Shown here: positions 1-10,352 of the stretch, one piece after another
How positions within the stretch are numbered: position 1 is the first letter of the stretch
How the letters are laid out: each line of letters opens with the position of its first letter
DNA from: Pycnopodia helianthoides
Lineage: Eukaryota; Echinodermata; Asteroidea; Forcipulatida; Asteriidae
NCBI GenBank assembly: GCA_032158295.1
Contig: CM063248.1
Coordinates: 2,211,773-2,275,772 of the forward strand
DNA: 64,000 nt
Reading direction: 5' to 3'
Program-made: the position numbers and the translations under genes
Notes under the pieces: generated by a model
Seen by the model: the letters and a program-made list of their open reading frames with translations, nothing else
The model's database searches: none
What the model was told of the DNA's origin: nothing

Positions 1-3000
1 TTGAAATTGAATTGAACATTGAAACTCATCAGACATTTGAACCTCAATATCAAGACGACACAAACTTGATGATGTCATGATGACATCATCAGTTTTGGAA
101 TTACAATAAATCAAAGTTTAATATTTGTAAAAAATCATAACTCGTGAACCGCATGTTGGATTTTTACAATCGACACATCATCGGACAGGTCGTTAAAAGT
201 TCAACAAACCGTACACAAAACTTGACCCCATTTGACCTTAACTTCCGGTTCAAATCGGAAGTTGAAAATTTCAAAAATTCGTATCTCAAAAACTACCGAT
301 TATTTTAGTTTATTTTTTGTACCACAGTGTAGAACGTTAAGCCTGCTCAAACTTTTGCACTGAGATGACAATATTTTGACCGTTACATCAGGTCGAAAAA
401 GGCGCACGTTTAAGTTGACCCACCGTGACAACGCACGATAGTGAAACTGAAAGAACACAGGTAGACATACGAACGTGCGCCTACACATTGCATGCATTGA
501 AGGCTGTGCGTGTTTCTGTGCCCGTCGTTTGGACATGTACAGTTAGTTCATCGTACTTTTAACAATGGCGGCACAACACTGCAGAAATGAGTTTCTCTCA
601 ACCTGTGCTATGTTTGGCGTCAAATTGTTCCCTCTTCGCCCTTCTGGTGGCTTGATGGTGATTATGGAATTGAAGACTTAGTTTCACTGAGATGTCCACC
701 TGCTTCAGTGATTCGTATCACTTTTCTTATATGAGAAAATTCAAGCAGAAAAAGGATTAACATTTGTTATGTTTTGACCATACACCGAATGAAATGAACG
801 GACGTGACATCAGCTTGTCAAGGGCGATTCAGACCGGCACTCACGGCAGTGTTTATCGGCGCGACACGGTGAATACAACGGTAAGCTTGGTTTCAGCATA
901 ATCTCTTTTCAAAATGAATGTGTCAAGTAGTGACGTTTTTAAAACTAAGGGTCGTTTAATGATCATGGAGGAGGAAGAATTGGGCAATGGGGGATTGGTA
1001 TGATTGTTGGCTCTGTCAATAGTGTCAGAAAATGGTAAGATTTGATGAATGTGTTCCATCAACTATAAAATTAATATTATTATGCCATAGATAAGTTACA
1101 ACCTTTCGATGAAGTTTCCCCAAAGGTTAAGATTTTTAAGTTATTCATTTCCAAATCAGTATGGGCACTTTCCACGTATTAAATTATAATCTTGAAATGT
1201 TTTAAGTCTCGAATTTTGTTTATTTTACCAGTTAGTACAGTGTTCAAGGAACATATGGAACAGAGTCTGATGGCGGGATGAGAGGCTGATGACTGGGTCA
1301 GGACTGGTACACAGAAAGGAGTTGCAGCTGTTAACATGAGCCATCTTTAGTATTCACTGCTCCTGTCAGTTGTCAACTATGGTTATACCTGGCCAAAACA
1401 ATGATTATGGATGGTCTTTTCTTGAGAGGTAAATTTACAGTAGTTTATTGAAGGTTCAAAATGACACAAATTATGCGAGGTAAAATATGTCCAAAGGAAT
1501 TGAAAAAATACTTCTGGTTGAGCCCATTTTCCTTGTAATTCATTGCATTTTTTGTTGGTATGGATAACATGACTTTGCGTAACTAATGCTGTGAGAATTT
1601 CTATTCAAAGAAGTTTACATATTTTTGAAACATTCTAAACATAAGTTATTGTAAATTTGTTCATGCATTTAAAATATTGTGCTATGATTTTTATTGTGTT
1701 ATATGAATTTTTTTTTTTGAGACTTGGTAGGTTATGAAAAAATGTCTGAAGATTATTCATGAAGTCATACTCTGTTCATTGTTTTTTCTTCATCAGAATG
1801 CAGCACATCCAGTACCGGAATGGTCTACAGTGAAAATTGTGACACTTGCTGTTATGTTCCATTCCTTATTTCCCTGCCAAGTCACTGTATGATGCACCAT
1901 GGAGGTTGAAATAGTATTCGACTCAGTTTTTTCAGTCTAACTTCAGTCTAAAAAACTTCACAAGAGGCTTAGACTTGCATCTTCATGATGTGCCTTTGTC
2001 TTGCATTCCAAACAAGTGTCTTCTACGGTTTAATTTTTCTCAAGTCAATTTTTTCTCAAGTAACAATATCTAAAAATCAAGCGAGCCATTTATAAATTGC
2101 AACTGAAAGCTTACACAATGCTTGACTTATTTGAAGGTTATCATCATCAAGTGTACTATGAACAATCATTTTTCATCCATCGATACTCAATGAGAATCCA
2201 AATTTATTTGAAATCCTTTGAACATTTCTAATAATTATATTTTAGCTTAATAATGTCAACTTGAACAACATAGCTTGTGTGAACTTGTGATTTATAATGA
2301 TTCAATAAAGAGTAAGTTTTCATGAAGCAATAAATTAGCTTTTAATAGTGAATGGCATACTTGATATAGTTGGGTTGCTTGCAAGCTTATTACACGCTTG
2401 ACATTTTATTCCTGAAGCATGACCCCACTCCTCTTTCCTTCCAGTCCAAACAGGAAGTTCTAACTATACAAAACTCTAGTCTCTGTTCAAGAGTCTCGTA
2501 ACCTGATTTTGGCAATAGCTTTGTCAGTCTTTAAAACAGTCGTCCATGCAAACCTCGCTAACAATCAAACGCCAGGCTTTTAATCGTGTGCTTTTTTTAA
2601 TAGATTTTTGCTAAAGTGTGTAGGTTGTTAGGCACGCCACAAAACAGTAATGACACCGAATTCCACTCAATGCAATAGCTCTCGCGTTGACTACAACACT
2701 GACCCCATTGGTAGCCGAACACCTCGTGTTTGTTTGGACAAACACTTGCGCTCTAGTTCAAATTAAATCTATACTTCATTTGTGGAATTGGCTCTGCTAC
2801 AGTTAGCTTTGAAACTAATGTATGTTCTTGCTATATAAAAACAGGCAGCCCAAAACCTTATAATTATTCATTATTATTTTGCTTAGATTGAAACTAACCC
2901 ATTTGAAACGATCAATCATGTTCTTTTCTTATAACCTAAACGTGCAAACATTCAAAATAAGAAGAGTTCCTTAACTTTCTCTTTATATTATTGACACTTT

Positions 3001-3047
3001 CCACACTGTTGTCCTCAAAATGTTTTCACCCCGCTGTATTTTTTCAG
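1..3047. other. No gene recognised; left flank or intron of SLC13 gene
   Basis: No exon of a known family was recognised on either strand here. The N-terminal half of an SLC13 transporter would be expected upstream of the exon at 3048, but none of its hallmark segments were seen in this stretch, so it either lies left of the window or was missed. The sequence is AT-rich. It contains one copy of a dispersed repeat (2434-2623, listed separately) and no long open frame with protein-like content. Confidence 0.5.
2434..2623 (+). repeat. Dispersed repeat R1, copy 1
   Basis: This stretch matches 19029-19214 over its length with scattered substitutions. Shared blocks include acctgattttggcaatagc and aacctcgctaacaatcaaa. 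Both copies are in the same orientation and have no coding content. The element type is unknown. Confidence 0.75.
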
Positions 3048-3230
3048 TTCTAAGAATCAACTGTCAGGGACCGCGAAGGACAACCTGATCGAAAACAGTT
3101 CCCAATCATCCAGATACAACCTCATGTGCAAAGGCATCATTCTGTGCGTTCCCTACGCGGCTAACATCGGCGGTACCGCCACGCTGACCGGGACAGGACC
3201 CAACCTGGTACTTGCGGGTCAGGTCACCAG
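3048..3230 (+). CDS. SLC13A2/3/5-like: SLC13 exon 1 (visible)
   Basis: Acceptor ttttttcag, donor gtaagt. The exon starts with the last base of a split codon and ends with two bases (AG) of the next. It encodes a polar stretch ([16 protein letters not shown]) then [17 protein letters not shown] and the [16 protein letters not shown] motif. This is the re-entrant substrate-binding hairpin region of the family. It is clearly not the first exon of the gene. Confidence 0.9.
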
Positions 3231-3630
3231 GTAAGTTCAGACCATGTCTCTAATATTTTTTGTTTATATAAATGGTGAGATAGTCAGGTTGAGACACCAG
3301 AGGAAGTTAACTATTTTTGTATCTTCAATTCTACATTAACTCAAGTCTTTCTTTTTTTAAAATAACACACACAAAAGGTTTGGAATATAGCACTTTTTTC
3401 ATATTTTTTATTTATTTATTTATTTCGTCTTATTTAACCAGGGTAGCCCCATCAGTTATCAAAGGATTGTTCTCCCTGGGGGCCCTGGGGTCACATGAAA
3501 AAAAAATCACATAATTTACAGAGTAAAATGGCTAAAATTATACTAAAAAACAGCAAGCCCCAAATGGACACCAAACCTATATCAAGTTGATATAAATCAT
3601 TTGCTGTAATCTCAGTAGCAGTGGCGTGAC

Positions 3631-3653
3631 GGGGGGGGGGGGGGCAGGGGCAA
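3631..3653 (+). repeat. Poly-G tract
   Basis: An uninterrupted G run of about 13 is followed by further G-rich sequence in an SLC13 intron. It could form a G-quadruplex, and its length is likely to be unreliable in sequencing. Confidence 0.8.
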
Positions 3654-3956
3654 TGTTTCATTAAGCGTTGTAGATGTTATGCCTAAAGGGAGTGCAAGCC
3701 CTGTGTCTCTTTTGTAAACATGTGAGGTAACGAGCAGCAATGCCTTTTTTCAAATACATTTGTGCTGATATTTGCACTTAAAAAACCCTTTAAGATATTG
3801 GAATGATCCAGTCTTGGATATCAATGATGTTCAACTCGGTGTTGGCTCAGCAGATTTTCATCCTTTGGAAACGTATTGGTGGAACAATATCAGGCAAATT
3901 TCAAAATTTTCAAAATGGCTGCCATTTGTCGAAGGCACAATTCCACCATTTAACTG

Positions 3957-4117
3957 CCGTACCTTGTACCTTGTACCTCTATACCTTGTACCTTGTACCT
4001 CTATACCTTGTACCATGTACCTCTACACCTTGTACCTTGTACCTTGTACCTCTATACCTTGCACCTTGTACCTTGTACCTTGTACCTTGTACCTCTATAC
4101 CCTGTACTTTGTACCTG
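3957..4117 (+). repeat. Tandem array of TACCTTG / TACCTCTA units
   Basis: About ten copies of 7- and 8-base units (taccttg, tacctcta) combine into a ~15-22-base compound period inside an SLC13 intron. Open frames crossing it (LYLVPCTS repeats) are by-products of the repeat. Confidence 0.9.
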
Positions 4118-4815
4118 GGCATCGTCAATACTAGATGTAGCCCACTGTCAGACTCTTGTCCAGTTCTTCCGTGCGATCTTAACTATATCATCCCTCAATT
4201 TTTTCTTTGGTCTGCCTCTGGGTCTTTTTCCTACTCTGGGTTGCCATTCTGTGGTTCTTATTGGCCATTCTGCTGTCTGTCGTCCTTGCTATGTACCATC
4301 CCATTTTCACGACATATTTTATGATACCTGTCACTTTTGTTTCTGATTGTTTCTGGTATGCGGTCTATCAGTGAAATCCCTGGTATTTTTCTTTTCATTG
4401 CCTTCTGAGTGGTAGAAAATATTTATACTTAGTTATTGGCCATGTTTGACGTCCATAAAATATCGTTGGAAGTACGCATTGGTGACGCACCTTTTTCTGT
4501 TAGCGGTATAATATAATTTAAAGTATTTTTTTGTAAAAATTATCATTTCAAAAAGCTGCATAAGTAGGAAGTATTGCTTAGCCACTGCCAGTTTCTGCTA
4601 AAGAAAAAGAAGCGCAGGGAGCCAGCCACTTAAATTCAATTCAATTTATATTGAGTTACTAAGTCCCACAAACAGATTTACAAATTTCGTTTTGAATGCT
4701 AATCAATTTAGACAGATTGTTTTAAGTAGCTTTTTCCATAAAGTGTACGAAAGTTGAATATTTATGAGGAACAATAGTTTTACTGATGAGCTATGTGATG
4801 ATTTCCTTTTCGTAG

Positions 4816-4935
4816 CTTGTTCGGACCTCAGGCTGAGATTAGTTTTGGAGAGTGGATTATTTACGCTACACCAGGCATGCTGGTTTGTCTCTTCTTAACC
4901 TGGATATGGCTTCAGATAGTCTACGTGGATCGATG
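4816..4935 (+). CDS. SLC13A2/3/5-like: SLC13 exon 2 (visible)
   Basis: Acceptor cgtag, donor gtaaag. It encodes LFGPQAEISFGEW followed by a transmembrane helix (IIYATPGMLVCLFLTWIWLQ). Phases join the exons on both sides without loss of frame. Confidence 0.88.
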
Positions 4936-5013
4936 GTAAAGTCAAAGTAAAGCCTTAGCCAACACAATGGTTTGGCTGCAGTTATGATTAGATAACCATA
5001 GACGGGCTACATG

Positions 5014-5175
5014 ATTTGCCTGTTTCCGTGGCCAAGTTCGCACAAGGAACATTTGTCGACTAGAGGTATATATTGCCTGGTACCCAACACATGTTTTGAG
5101 CAGGAGTATCAGTTAATATCGGCAGCTAGTCGACAAATGTTCCTGGTGCGAACTTGGCCACGATTGCAGGCAAAT
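5014..5175. mobile_element. Foldback element (MITE-like), ~160 bp
   Basis: Arms 5014-5063 and 5126-5175 are near-perfect inverted repeats. The arm begins atttgcctg and contains gccaagttcgcac and caaatgttcc(t) in complement. A second, half-length copy of the right arm lies at 5951-6025 in the same intron region. There is no coding capacity. Confidence 0.8.
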
Positions 5176-5242
5176 AATATATACATGTACGAATTTTGTC
5201 ATAATTATAGTTACCGCCAAAGACAACGTGATTCACAATACA

Positions 5243-5302
5243 GTGCGCCACCAAGAGTCTGCTCAGAGGGGTCACAAGCGAGGGCAAACTCTTGGTGGCA
5301 CA
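5243..5302. repeat. Short inverted repeat with GCCACCAAGAGT arms
   Basis: The arms gcgccaccaagagtctgc (5245-5262) and gcaaactcttggtggcac (5284-5301) are complementary. The same ccaccaagagtt motif recurs three times at 8.4-8.7 kb in another intron of the same gene, which links these as one repeat family. Confidence 0.75.
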
Positions 5303-5322
5303 CGCAGCTCTGCATTACACAC

Positions 5323-5490
5323 ACTCTGTGGACATTCCTTTGTTTTGAGCACTTAAGAAAAAATACATTCTTGAACACATGTGAAACACTGTGTGGACCT
5401 TTGTAGGTCCACATAATGTTTCAAGTCCCTACATTGTGTTAGCCTATGTGTTCTCAGGTCCACACTTCGTATGTAACGCTTAATCACTTT
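5323..5490 (+). repeat. Dispersed repeat R2, copy 1
   Basis: The blocks ggacattcctttgtt, aaacactgtgtggac and aggtccacata are shared in the same order with 26818-26990. A short piece also recurs at 42489-42535. No protein-coding signal is present. Confidence 0.7.
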
Positions 5491-5631
5491 ATTAAGAATC
5501 CCTTGAGGCCTTATTGTAAAAAGTAAATTCTTGTAGCATAATTTGTAGATAAATCTGCATGAATTGAGTTTCTTAGTCAAAATTGTTATTCATATTCTGG
5601 TGTATGTTCTTAATCACTGTACTCATTAAAG

Positions 5632-5718
5632 GTTCTGTAAGACGACAGGCGATGAACTCGACCATAGAAGCGCAGCCAGGGTCATCAGAAAGGAGTACAA
5701 TAATCTAGGTCCTATGAC
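5632..5718 (+). CDS. SLC13A2/3/5-like: SLC13 exon 3 (visible)
   Basis: Acceptor attaaag, donor gtaaga. It encodes a cytoplasmic, charged loop (FCKTTGDELDHRSAARVIRK, then EYNNLGPMT). The motif EEY/xLGP before the next helix is typical of SLC13A2/3/5 proteins. Too short to have been found as an open frame; recognised by phase and motif. Confidence 0.85.
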
Positions 5719-5950
5719 GTAAGAAACCCCCATCATTTCAAATCATTTTCTCATTTCACAAATAAGAGTGTATCGGAAAGTGTGGTGATGATGGCATTTC
5801 CGCTTGGTGTGCGTGTTGTGTGACTTCACACACACAAACACACACGTCCCAGTAGACGCATTATATACAGGTTACTAACATAATATTGATCTTCCATAGA
5901 CTATTGATTAATTTTTTGTAAAGTTATAAGTTATGAATACCAGATCGGCC

Positions 5951-6025
5951 GCTAGTTGGCAAATGTACCTTGTGCGAACTTGACCACGGATGCAGGCAAA
6001 TAATATATACATGTACGAATTTGGC
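5951..6025 (+). mobile_element. Half copy of the 5014-5175 foldback element
   Basis: The sequence ttgtgcgaacttgaccacg followed by tgcaggcaaataatatatac matches the right arm and flank of the element at 5014-5175, including the flanking atatatacatgtacgaattt. The matching flank suggests either local duplication or a longer element. Confidence 0.7.
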
Positions 6026-6097
6026 AAAATTGTACTTGTAAGATTTTAATAGTTTTGGGTTGAACAAAGAAAAATTGATCGCCAACATAGGTCTAGA

Positions 6098-6220
6098 TAA
6101 CTCTGTTAGAGCACGGTCACGTTAATCCTGAGGTCGTTGGGTAAATTTTTCTTTGTTCAACCCCAAATTATTAAAAATTTACCCAGTCGGTTTCCCTTGT
6201 GTGGTTTGATACTTGACATT
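6098..6220 (+). mobile_element. SINE-A copy 1 (tRNA-like head, conserved tail)
   Basis: The remnant of a tRNA-like head (gttagagcacggtcacgtta) is followed by a body ending in aaatttacccagtcggtttc. The tail is shared with sequences at 17.49, 37.91 (reverse) and 46.05 kb. It lies just upstream of SLC13 exon 4. Confidence 0.7.
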
Positions 6221-6443
6221 GTAAAATTTGGACGAAACAATTTTGTCAAAGAGGGTGTAGTCACTGCAGCAATTAATGTTTTTCTGAAATCGAGTTACAG
6301 AGCCATCTGTAGCATCTGTGGACTCACTCTCAGCAAAGTTTTCTTGTTTATTGTTTCATTGATCGTCAGAACATTTATTATTTGCTCTTTAATATTTGAT
6401 AACGGTGATCCCTTTTTTTTGTTTTTTCACTTATCCCTCAAAG

Positions 6444-6548
6444 GTTTGCGGAAAAGGGCGTTCTTGGCCACTTTATTCTCCTAGTACTCCTGTGGGTAAC
6501 GAGAAAACCGGGTTTCGTTCCTGGCTGGTCGGTGCTATTTGCGGACGG
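6444..6548 (+). CDS. SLC13A2/3/5-like: SLC13 exon 4 (visible)
   Basis: Acceptor tcaaag, donor gtgagg. It encodes FAEKGVLGHFILLVLLWVTR followed by KPGFVPGWSVLFADG. The LWxTRxPGFxPGW motif is diagnostic of the family. Confidence 0.9.
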
Positions 6549-6702
6549 GTGAGGTTAAAAGAAGAGCAAGGTTTTGTTGCTGTTTTGTTTTTTTGTCCCT
6601 GTAGCATCAGTTTGGTTATTTATTTATTTGCTTGGCAGATTAACAAAATGGCATACTACATATTATACAAACAGTATAGTAATAATGTCCATTCAATTTC
6701 AG

Positions 6703-6800
6703 ATACGTGTCCGATGCTACAACTGCAATCTTCATCGCTGTCTTACTCTCTATGTTCCCATCCCGGATGCCCAAATTCATGTGTGGCCGCAGCACAGAAG
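6703..6800 (+). CDS. SLC13A2/3/5-like: SLC13 exon 5 (visible)
   Basis: Acceptor aatttcag, donor gtaaca. It encodes YVSDATTAIFIAVLLSMFPS then RMPKFMCGRSTEG. The (Y)VSDAT..AIF helix is conserved in SLC13 carriers. The exon ends in phase 1. Confidence 0.9.
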
Positions 6801-7074
6801 GTAACAAAATGATAACCATGCTTTTGTGTTTTCACTTTTAATCAAATTGTGTCACAGTAACCTGAGATCTCTCTCTCTACCTATAATACTTATAATAATA
6901 CTTTACATTTATGCCGCGCTTAATACAAAGTTTCTAAACGCTACAGTATTTATCCTGGAAGGTACTATGTGTAGCAACGTCTTTGAAGTATTGGGAACTT
7001 TTCCCTTTACATAGCATCATGTAATGGTTTACAAGGTGCTATGGCGCAATATGCAGCCAATCAAACCAGGAACA

Positions 7075-7290
7075 CCGGGGCGAACCCCTTCTCTTTACGA
7101 TAAGTGCACTGTGTTCTTTTACGTGCATTACACAACACTCGGGACCCACGGTCTTACGTCCCATCCGAAGGACGCAGCAATAATGGTTAAGTGTCATGCT
7201 TCAGGACACACGTGTCTTGACCGGGACTCGAACCCACACTCTGCTGATCAGAAACACAAGAGCTTGAGTCTCGGCCACTACACGCAACCT
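7075..7290 (-). mobile_element. SINE-B copy 1 (tRNA-derived)
   Basis: Read on the - strand it carries gggttcgagtccc, a perfect Pol III B box, at about 7220-7235, followed by a body with gcacttaaccat-like sequence. The head is shared with copies at 22.3, 27.7 and 51.5 kb. It sits in the intron before SLC13 exon 6, and its open frame is not coding. Confidence 0.75.
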
Positions 7291-7420
7291 ATGGGTACTA
7301 TACACAATGTTTTGTTTTATCTAGGAAAGGTTGCCAGCATTCATTACACTCGGTTTTCAATACCAAATAGCCTCGCGCGACAGAACTCACAGCTTTTTAA
7401 AACCGACTTGAATTTTACAG

Positions 7421-7545
7421 AGGATATAAAGGAGCAGAGCGGTCCGTGTCCAGCTCTCCTGGAGTGGCCATTTATTCATAGAAATATGGCATGGCTCGTC
7501 GTGATACTTCTCGGTGGAGGATTCGCACTGGCAGAGGCTTGCAAG
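7421..7545 (+). CDS. SLC13A2/3/5-like: SLC13 exon 6 (visible)
   Basis: Acceptor attttacag, donor gtaaaa. It encodes a short linker (EDIKEQSGPCPALLEWPFIH) then MAWLVVILLGGGFALAEACK. The LLGGGFALA motif is a family hallmark at the start of the second repeat. An in-frame extension upstream of the acceptor reads into a SINE copy and is not coding. Confidence 0.92.
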
Positions 7546-8221
7546 GTAAAAAAGGTTAAAGTTAATAGTGTATGCTGTCATGAATGATGGGCATTTTAGT
7601 TCTTGCCTGTCGTTACAGAACTACAGCACTGTATTCGCAAAGTACGAAGCAAAACTTCATTCTCATACGTACGTGCTTGGGTGTCAGTGAAACGTTTAAA
7701 TACAAAGGTGATGGTTAATTTTCCGCAACTCCAATTTAAACATCGAGGGTTTGCGAAAAGAGTTTTTAGGCGTTGGGAAGCTGCCAGACAGATGAAGTTA
7801 TCACTCTGCATGGCAGCTTCGCTAACTCAAACTCAAACCAGGCCAAACGATTTTAATACAGCAAATTTGTTTGCATTCGTCAATTATTCGTTTGCTTTGG
7901 CCTTGCAATCACAGGGTCCTAGCTTCGAATCCCAAGCTCATTGCTTGTTGCTCGGCTTGTTGCTCGCACTACCGAGTGTAAGTATTGTCTAGTGATCCCC
8001 ACGTCGTTGCGTAGAGGGAAGTTTATGTTTGCTAGTGGTATATTTTTCTTAGTCTTTCATCTCTGCGGACCCCGGTTCGATTCCTATCGAGAACCTACCT
8101 TGTGAATTGGTGACATTAATAAATGCTACAAGGAGAAAAACGAAATAATTGTCTGAACATTCAAACTAAATCACATTGTCTCTGATTATTCTTATTGTCC
8201 TTTTTGTATTGCTATATTTAG

Positions 8222-8383
8222 GTGTCCGGTCTTTCAAGGTGGATAGGTGATCAGTTTATGGTACTCGACGTCCTACCGTCATATGCCATCGCCCTCATTG
8301 TGTCTATCATCATAGCTGCCTTTACTGAAGTAACCAGTAACACGGCAACAGCAACAATCTTTCTACCGATTCTTGGAAGCTTG
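8222..8383 (+). CDS. SLC13A2/3/5-like: SLC13 exon 7 (visible)
   Basis: Acceptor tatttag, donor gtaaga; phase 0 at both ends. It encodes VSGLSRWIGDQF, a hydrophobic helix, then FTEVTSNTATATIFLPILGS. The TSNTAT element is the second conserved Ser-Asn-Thr Na+-coordinating motif. Confidence 0.93.
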
Positions 8384-8404
8384 GTAAGACATTGGGGAAA
8401 TCTT

Positions 8405-8720
8405 AATACTGTGTACCACCAAGAGTTTGCCAAGAATTGGACAGTCGATATGTTCCACGTTGGCGGGAGGGTTCTGAAGGGGTCACTTGCGTCAGTATTT
8501 ACTGAACTTTTCACTAATACAGCGCGCCACCAAGAGTTTGCTACGGAGAGTTCGTGTTCAAATTGGACAGTCCATTTTTATAATCCTTTGAGGTGGGATG
8601 GTTCTGCCGGGAAACCTACGTCAGTGTTTACTGAAATTTTCTCTAATACAGTGCGCCACCAAGAGTTAATTGCGGAGAGTTTGTGTTCACTTTGGACAGT
8701 CAATCCGGCGGAATGGTTCT
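8405..8720 (+). repeat. Three diverged direct repeats (~110-130 bp) in SLC13 intron 7
   Basis: The phrase ccaccaagagtt recurs near 8415, 8525 and 8655. Each copy is followed by ttggacagtc and tcagt(a/g)tttactga blocks. The repeats begin just after the donor of exon 7 (8383). An open frame runs through them by chance. Confidence 0.8.
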
Positions 8721-8899
8721 GCAGGGCATCTGCGTCAATATCAAGTCATATTGGCATAATGGTGGACACATTGCAATGTTGCACTATTTGGTGTGGGGAA
8801 ATCTGTCTGTATACGCCCAAACCAAACGGCGAACTCCTTTGGTGTTTACCATCTCAAAAGGGCTAATTGAAATAACTCCTCTCGTTCATTGTTTACCAG

Positions 8900-9036
8900 G
8901 GAGCGAGCATCGGTATCAACCCACTGTTCCTCATGGTACCAGCGACGTTGCCTGCTCATTTGCCTTCATGCTTCCCGTAGCCACGCCCCCCAACGCCATT
9001 GCATTCGCCAATGGCCAGGTCTCAGTTATGGATATG
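8900..9036 (+). CDS. SLC13A2/3/5-like: SLC13 exon 8 (visible), with an apparent 1-bp deletion
   Basis: Acceptor tttaccag, donor gtaagt. The first part reads GASIGINPLFLMVPATL in the frame carried from exon 7. The second part reads ACSFAFMLPVATPPNAIAF (first Ala inferred) in the next frame. The switch occurs at about 8950, where TTGCCTGC stands in place of an expected TTGGCCTGC. The exon is 137 bp; 138 bp would keep phase 0 at both ends, as the neighbouring exons require. Confidence 0.88.
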
Positions 9037-9105
9037 GTAAGTTGTGACGTATTATTGCTGGTATTGCTTCTTTACTGAATGACAACGTAAATGATATCGA
9101 AGACT

Positions 9106-9335
9106 ATAAACTCTAAAAACGTGTGGGTCAGAAATGACCTATTCCGTGTCACATGGGGCCTGACCCAGTTCTGGGTCAGTATGACCTGGAATTTTTGTCA
9201 AAGTGACCCAGAAATGGTTCAAAATGACGCAGAATCTGAGTTAGCCACTTTTTTGGTCAGCCTGGCTCGCAAATCGGTCAGGTCCGTGGCTCGGAGCCCG
9301 ATTCCGGGTCAATTCTGACCCGGAGTTTTTAAAGT
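9106..9335. mobile_element. MITE family M1 (GGGTCA-rich), copy 1
   Basis: An element of about 230 bp with degenerate inverted ends (taaactctaaaaac ... gagtttttaaagtg) and many copies of gggtcag, tgaccca and gacccgg. It belongs to the same family as 31851-32086 and 59302-59547. It lies in the last SLC13 intron. Confidence 0.75.
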
Positions 9336-9719
9336 GAAATTGGTTTCAATCTGACGTTTACCGATTATAGTTGCTACCAGTCGATTTATAGATAAAAAGA
9401 TAAAATGGAAAAAAACCTAAAAAAAGTCTTTGCATGCTGTACACTAGCAGAATCCTTGAGGAAAAAAAAATCTGTCGGAATAACTGTAAATTGTTTTACT
9501 TTGATATAATACAATTAACCACTGCTGCAACGCAAAAAATCCCTGACAGAGTAAAATAATCGTTGTCGTTGTTTTCACTAAAATGTGAATCAAATTTAAT
9601 CCTTATTTAAAAGTTAAATTGATGATGTGTTTGCGTAACGTTGAAGTTCGTTGTAACATTCATATTTGTCATTTTAGTTACATTTGACCCAGTTCACCTG
9701 ACGTTATCATCACGACAAT

Positions 9720-9843
9720 CTTGGCTGTGCCATTTTGGGAGTCAACGTTCCCGTGTGTTGTTATAAGTGTAGTGCGCATTCTAGCCGACGCGGTGTTTAC
9801 ACGCTTACCTGTTGACTCTCAAAATGGCGAGCGTGGCACAGCC
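9720..9843. repeat. Hairpin element
   Basis: The arms ttggctgtgccattttggga (from 9720) and ctctcaaaatggcg...ggcacagcc (to 9843) are complementary with a ~60-bp loop. This is a foldback element in the last SLC13 intron. Confidence 0.65.
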
Positions 9844-10054
9844 GCCGCGTGCGACGTGTGCATCAAGGGGTCACAAGACTTACACGTGACCTACCACATC
9901 TCGTTCATGATATGTGCAGAAGCTTTGAAGATAAAATGCAAACCAAACGAGTCGCTTACAGATTTTGTTTCAGTAAAACTAAGTTTTCAGGAAAACACAA
10001 CTTTATTTCTACACCCATTCCCCGTGTTTCATTGTTCTCCAACCTCTCCCCCAG

Positions 10055-10186
10055 GTAAAGACTGGCTTCGCGTTGAACATCATCTGTGTGTTGGTGGCCA
10101 ATGCTAGCGTGAACACTATCGGCATGTTGGTATTGGACGTGGGAACGATCCCGCCTTGGTTGAACGGCACTGACGCGTCAACTTAA
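10055..10186 (+). CDS. SLC13A2/3/5-like: SLC13 terminal exon
   Basis: Acceptor cccccag, phase 0, stop codon TAA at 10184-10186. It encodes a final helix VKTGFALNIICVLVANASVN followed by TIGMLVLDVGTIPPWLNGTD and AST. VKxGxxxNI after the ATPPNA exon is the normal end of SLC13 proteins. A possible N-glycosylation sequon NGT lies at the C-terminus, the side that is extracellular in this family. Confidence 0.9.
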   Translation, partial: VKTGFALNIICVLVANASVNTIGMLVLDVGTIPPWLNGTDAST

Positions 10187-10232
10187 ATAGGTCGTCACCG
10201 TATTGCCGAAGGGACGGGCGTTTCTTAGTAAC

Positions 10233-10352
10233 TGGGCCCAATTTCATAAGCAGAAAAAAAGCTTAGTACCTTGGGTGGTAAACTTATTTTACATAATTTT
10301 TTTGCGATTAGCTACTTTTTTGTACTTACGCAGCTCTATGAAATTGGGCCCT
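10233..10352. mobile_element. MITE family M2 (GGGCCCAATTTCATA ends), copy 1
   Basis: The inverted ends gggcccaatttcata and tatgaaattgggccc bound 120 bp. The copy is in the probable 3' UTR or downstream flank of the SLC13 gene, about 50 bp after the stop. Another copy lies at 30548-30696, and a single end is seen at 37.73 kb. Confidence 0.85.

Larger units (their letters stand above)
3048..10186 (+). other. SLC13A2/3/5-like: SLC13-family Na+/di- or tricarboxylate transporter gene, 9 C-terminal exons, one frameshift
   Basis: Exons: 3048-3230, 4816-4935, 5632-5718, 6444-6548, 6703-6800, 7421-7545, 8222-8383, 8900-9036, 10055-10186. They encode about 382 residues, the C-terminal two thirds of a family usually near 570-600 residues. 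SLC13 proteins are plasma-membrane Na+-coupled carriers of succinate, citrate and related anions, working by an elevator mechanism. What is seen: [15 protein letters not shown] in exon 1, a substrate/Na+ site hallmark of the carboxylate branch (sulfate transporters SLC13A1/A4 differ here); EVTSNTATATIFLPI in exon 7, the second SNT Na+ motif; SFAFMLPVATPPNAI in exon 8; several strongly hydrophobic segments. Every intron is GT-AG and phases match throughout. Exon 8 is 137 bp where 138 keeps the frame (see finding), so this is either a sequence error, a variant or a decaying gene. N-terminal exons are not visible. Substrate preference cannot be told from the sequence alone. Confidence 0.9.

Noticed and set aside
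1796..1860. Possible upstream SLC13 exon after a cag at 1799
   Set aside because: No frame gives SLC13-like sequence.
7024..7587. 187-codon open frame running into SLC13 exon 6
   Set aside because: The upstream part is SINE-B sequence; the true exon begins at the acceptor at 7421.
8222..8866. 214-codon open frame starting with SLC13 exon 7
   Set aside because: Only 8222-8383 is coding; the donor gtaaga at 8384 ends the exon and the rest is triplicated intron repeat.
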